This document shows positions 61,535-64,000 of a stretch of 64,000 nt of DNA, in pieces (positions within the stretch are counted from its first letter, which is position 1; every line of letters begins with the position of its first letter). The stretch is taken from positions 91,470 to 155,469 of the forward strand of contig NZ_JARWNX010000058.1 of the NCBI RefSeq assembly GCF_029868385.1, read 5' to 3'. The notes beneath the pieces are model-generated. The model was not told the DNA's origin. It ran no database searches and saw only the letters and a list, made by a program, of their open reading frames with translations. Made by a program: the position numbers and the translations under genes. Source of the stretch: Nocardia cyriacigeorgica (lineage in GTDB: Bacteria > Actinomycetota > Actinomycetes > Mycobacteriales > Mycobacteriaceae).

Positions 61535-63168
61535 GCGTGCAGCATCTGGCCGCCGACGCCACCGTCGGCAATCCGATCGCCAATATCAGCATTTTCGCGC
61601 TGTTCGTCGTGGTCACCATGGTCGTGGTGATCCGCGCCAGTCGTAAGAACACCACCGCCGCCGACTATTTCACCGGCGGACGCGGTTTCTCCGGCCCGCA
61701 GAACGGCATCGCCATCGCCGGTGACTATCTGTCCGCGGCCAGCTTCCTCGGCATTGCGGGCGCTATCGCGGTGTACGGCTACGACGGGTTCCTCTATTCC
61801 ATCGGCTTCCTGGTCGCCTGGTTGGTCGCGTTGTTGCTGGTGGCCGAGATGCTGCGCAATACCGGCAAATTCACCATGGCCGATGTGCTGAGCTTCCGCT
61901 TGAAGCAGGGGCCGGTGCGCACCGCAGCGGCCTTGACCACACTGACGGTGTCGTTGTTCTATCTGCTCGCCCAGATGGCGGGCGCCGGCGGTCTGGTGGC
62001 GCTGCTGCTCGATATCTCCAGCAAGACCGGGCAGGCCGTGGTGATCGCGGTGGTCGGTGTGCTGATGATCGTCTACGTGCTCGTCGGCGGGATGAAGGGC
62101 ACCACCTGGGTACAGATCATCAAGGCCGTCCTGCTGATCACCGGCGCTGCGGTGATGACCATCGTGGTGTTCGCGAAGTTCGGGTTCGACCTGTCCGACA
62201 TCCTTGGTTCGGCACAGGCCGCGGTGAGCGGTTCGACCAGCGAGGCGGTCGCCGCCCGTGATGTGCTCGCACCCGGCGCCCAGTACGGCGGTAGCGAGAT
62301 GTCGAAGCTGAACTTCCTGTCCCTCGGTCTGGCCCTCGTCCTGGGCACCGCCGGTCTGCCGCATGTGCTGATGCGGTTCTACACCGTGCCCACGGCCAAG
62401 GAAGCGCGGCGCTCGGTGGTCTGGGCGATTGCCCTGATCGGCGCGTTCTATCTGTTCACCCTGGTCCTCGGTTACGGTGCGGCGGCCATCGTCGGCCCGG
62501 ACAAGATCCTCGCCGCGGCGGGTGGGCAGAACTCGGCGGCCCCGCTGCTGGCCTTCGAACTCGGTGGTGTGCTGTTGCTCGGCGTGATCTCGGCGGTCGC
62601 GTTCGCCACCATCCTCGCGGTGGTGGCCGGGCTGACGATCACCGCGTCGGCCTCGTTCGCCCATGACATCTACGCCAGCGTGCTCAAGCACGGTAAGGCC
62701 GATGAGGCCAGCCAGGTGCGGGTCTCGCGCTACACCGCGGTGGTGATCGGGCTGCTTGCCATCGGGCTCGGCATCCTGGCCAACGGCCAGAACATCGCCT
62801 TCCTGGTGGCGCTGGCCTTCGCGGTCGCGGCGGCGGCGAATCTGCCGACCATCCTGTATTCGCTGTTCTGGCGGCGGTTCAACACCACCGGCGCACTGTG
62901 GAGCATGTACGGCGGCCTCATCTCGACCATCGTGCTGATCGTGTTCTCCCCGGCGGTCTCGGGCTCCACATCGGCGATGATTCCCGGCGCGGACTTCGCC
63001 TGGTTCCCGCTGTCCAATCCGGGCATCGTGTCCATCCCGCTGGCCTTCGCGCTGGGCATTGTCGGCACCCTGGTCGGTGGCCGCGACGGCGAGGACCCGG
63101 CCAAGGCCGCCGAGATGGAGGTGCGCTCGCTGACCGGGGTGGGCGCGGAGAAGGCGGTGGTGCACTGA
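61531..63168 (+). CDS. actP: Cation/acetate (monocarboxylate) symporter
   Basis: 545 residues, about 13 helices. SSS/ActP motifs are TTAADYFTGGRGFSGPQNGIAIAGDYLSAASFLGIAGA (parts: ADYFTGGRGFSG and GDYLSAASFLG), LLAQMAGAGGLVALLL and GLPHVLMRFYTVPTAKEARRS. It imports acetate, propionate or pyruvate with Na+ or H+; MctC of Corynebacterium is the nearest named function. Co-translated with DUF485 and followed 52 bp later by acsA, so imported acetate is activated directly. Confidence 0.9.
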   Translation: MSVQHLAADATVGNPIANISIFALFVVVTMVVVIRASRKNTTAADYFTGGRGFSGPQNGIAIAGDYLSAASFLGIAGAIAVYGYDGFLYSIGFLVAWLVALLLVAEMLRNTGKFTMADVLSFRLKQGPVRTAAALTTLTVSLFYLLAQMAGAGGLVALLLDISSKTGQAVVIAVVGVLMIVYVLVGGMKGTTWVQIIKAVLLITGAAVMTIVVFAKFGFDLSDILGSAQAAVSGSTSEAVAARDVLAPGAQYGGSEMSKLNFLSLGLALVLGTAGLPHVLMRFYTVPTAKEARRSVVWAIALIGAFYLFTLVLGYGAAAIVGPDKILAAAGGQNSAAPLLAFELGGVLLLGVISAVAFATILAVVAGLTITASASFAHDIYASVLKHGKADEASQVRVSRYTAVVIGLLAIGLGILANGQNIAFLVALAFAVAAAANLPTILYSLFWRRFNTTGALWSMYGGLISTIVLIVFSPAVSGSTSAMIPGADFAWFPLSNPGIVSIPLAFALGIVGTLVGGRDGEDPAKAAEMEVRSLTGVGAEKAVVH

Positions 63169-63220
63169 TCGCTACCGGATTCCTGTTGTCCCCCTTGCTC
63201 ATTCGTTAGGAGTGAACGCG

Positions 63221-64000
63221 TTGACCACCGTCACCGTCGACCAGCTCGACAGTCCCGCCACCTACCCGCCCGCCGCCGACTTCGCCGCGAACGCCAATGC
63301 CGGTGCCGCCCTGTACGACCGGGCGGCGGCGGACCGGCTCGAATTCTGGGCCGAACAGGCCAGGCGGCTGCACTGGGACCAGCCGTGGAGCCGGGTGCTG
63401 GACTGGAGCAACGCACCGTATGCGGAGTGGTTCGTCGGCGGCACGCTCAATGTGGCCTACAACTGCGTCGACCGGCACGTCCTCGACGGCCACGGCGACC
63501 AGGTCGCCATCCACTGGGAAGGCGAACCCGGCGACTCCCGGTCGATCACCTACCGCGAGCTGCTGGCGGAGGTGAGTCGGGCGGCGAATTACTTCACCGA
63601 ACTGGGCTTGGTGGCCGGTGACCGAGTGGCGATCTACATGCCGATGGTGCCGGAAGCGATCGTGGCGATGCTGGCCTGTGCGCGGCTGGGTCTGACGCAT
63701 TCGGTGGTGTTCGCCGGGTTCTCCCCGACGGCGCTGCGCCAGCGGGTCGACGACGCCGGTGCGCGGCTGGTGGTCACCACCGATGGGCAGTGGCGCCGCG
63801 GTACGGCGGCGCCACTGAAGGCGGCGGTGGACGAGGCACTGGGTGCCGATGCGACGACGGTCGAGCATGTGCTGGTGGTGCGCCGCACCAACACCGAAGT
63901 CCCCTGGACCGAGGGCCGCGACCTGTGGTGGCACGACACCATCACCAACGCCTCCCCCGAACACCACCCCCAACCCTTCGACACCGAACACCCCCTCTTC
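63221..64000 (+). CDS. acsA: Acetyl-CoA synthetase, N-terminal part (runs off the right edge)
   Basis: The first 260 codons from TTG 63221, which has TTAGGAG 8 nt upstream (GTG 63212 is in frame but overlaps that Shine-Dalgarno). Acs features: RLEFWAEQARRLHWDQPWSRVLDWSNAPYAEWF (split for description), FVGGTLNVAYNCVDRHV, RITYREL-type SITYRELLAEVSRAAN, and GDRVAIYMPMVPEAIVAMLACARLGLTHSVVFAGFS. The ATP/CoA core motifs lie beyond the edge. It makes acetyl-CoA from acetate, ATP and CoA; the link to actP upstream is functional as well as positional. Confidence 0.92.
   Translation, partial: MTTVTVDQLDSPATYPPAADFAANANAGAALYDRAAADRLEFWAEQARRLHWDQPWSRVLDWSNAPYAEWFVGGTLNVAYNCVDRHVLDGHGDQVAIHWEGEPGDSRSITYRELLAEVSRAANYFTELGLVAGDRVAIYMPMVPEAIVAMLACARLGLTHSVVFAGFSPTALRQRVDDAGARLVVTTDGQWRRGTAAPLKAAVDEALGADATTVEHVLVVRRTNTEVPWTEGRDLWWHDTITNASPEHHPQPFDTEHPLF

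Noticed and set aside
61159..63165. A 668-codon leftward frame opposite DUF485-actP
   Set aside because: Low-complexity Gly/Asp/His/Arg product typical of an antisense shadow; no start signal.
1..64000. CRISPR array, tRNA or rRNA genes
   Set aside because: No regularly spaced repeats, cloverleaf-like sequence or ribosomal RNA segment was noticed on either strand.

Overview
The window is high-GC, densely coded actinobacterial DNA. Several traits point to the Mycobacteriales, most likely Nocardia or a close relative: TGAACnnnGTTCA (BioQ-type) sites upstream of the biotin genes, a Ddn-type deazaflavin reductase, a ChoD-type cholesterol oxidase, many GTG/TTG starts, and several TANNNT -10 boxes about 7 nt ahead of a start codon (leaderless mRNAs). 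Genus is an inference from gene content; no 16S gene is present. No tRNA, rRNA, insertion sequence or CRISPR array was seen.

Layout. 1-194: 5' end of an MFS gene. 357-4379 (minus): SsuACB-type ABC importer plus an FMN-dependent NtaA-family monooxygenase, a likely organosulfur scavenging operon. 4448-5602: membrane-anchored alpha/beta hydrolase. 5679-8755: cobalamin riboswitch followed by btuC-btuD-btuF. 9043-11096: MarR regulator and drug-efflux MFS. 11176-14014 (minus): lysozyme-domain protein and cholesterol oxidase. 14485-18995 (minus): bioD, bioF and bioA, interrupted by a divergent MarR/cupin pair. 19485-24058: glgX(treX)-treY.

24064-36803 is accessory: DUF2235 hydrolase, MFS with HxlR regulator, serine hydrolase, SnoaL-like protein, an ABC-F/Vat-type acetyltransferase resistance cassette with TetR, a large LuxR (LAL) regulator and a Ddn-like reductase. 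36857-40033: ilvA and treZ, the latter detached from treXY. 40298-45246: methyltransferase, AraC regulator, P450, TetR and Cmx-like MFS. 45372-50598: ATPase-LuxR regulator, StyA-like flavin monooxygenase and a CYP157-like P450 without the ExxR arginine. Both oxygenase genes carry the same 28-bp promoter element. 50944-54495: dnaE1. 54517-56317: small secreted proteins and an FHA-HTH regulator. 56554-64000: LytS/LytTR two-component system, two SSS-family symporters with small partner proteins, and the start of acsA, which together form an acetate/monocarboxylate sensing, uptake and activation module.

The best candidate for something undescribed is 45372-50716: a divergent regulator/oxygenase set in which a composite element (CCGATAGGTAGG, 6 nt, GCATCGGTAG) occurs once before each oxygenase gene, in the same orientation relative to each gene, with all 22 defined bases identical.
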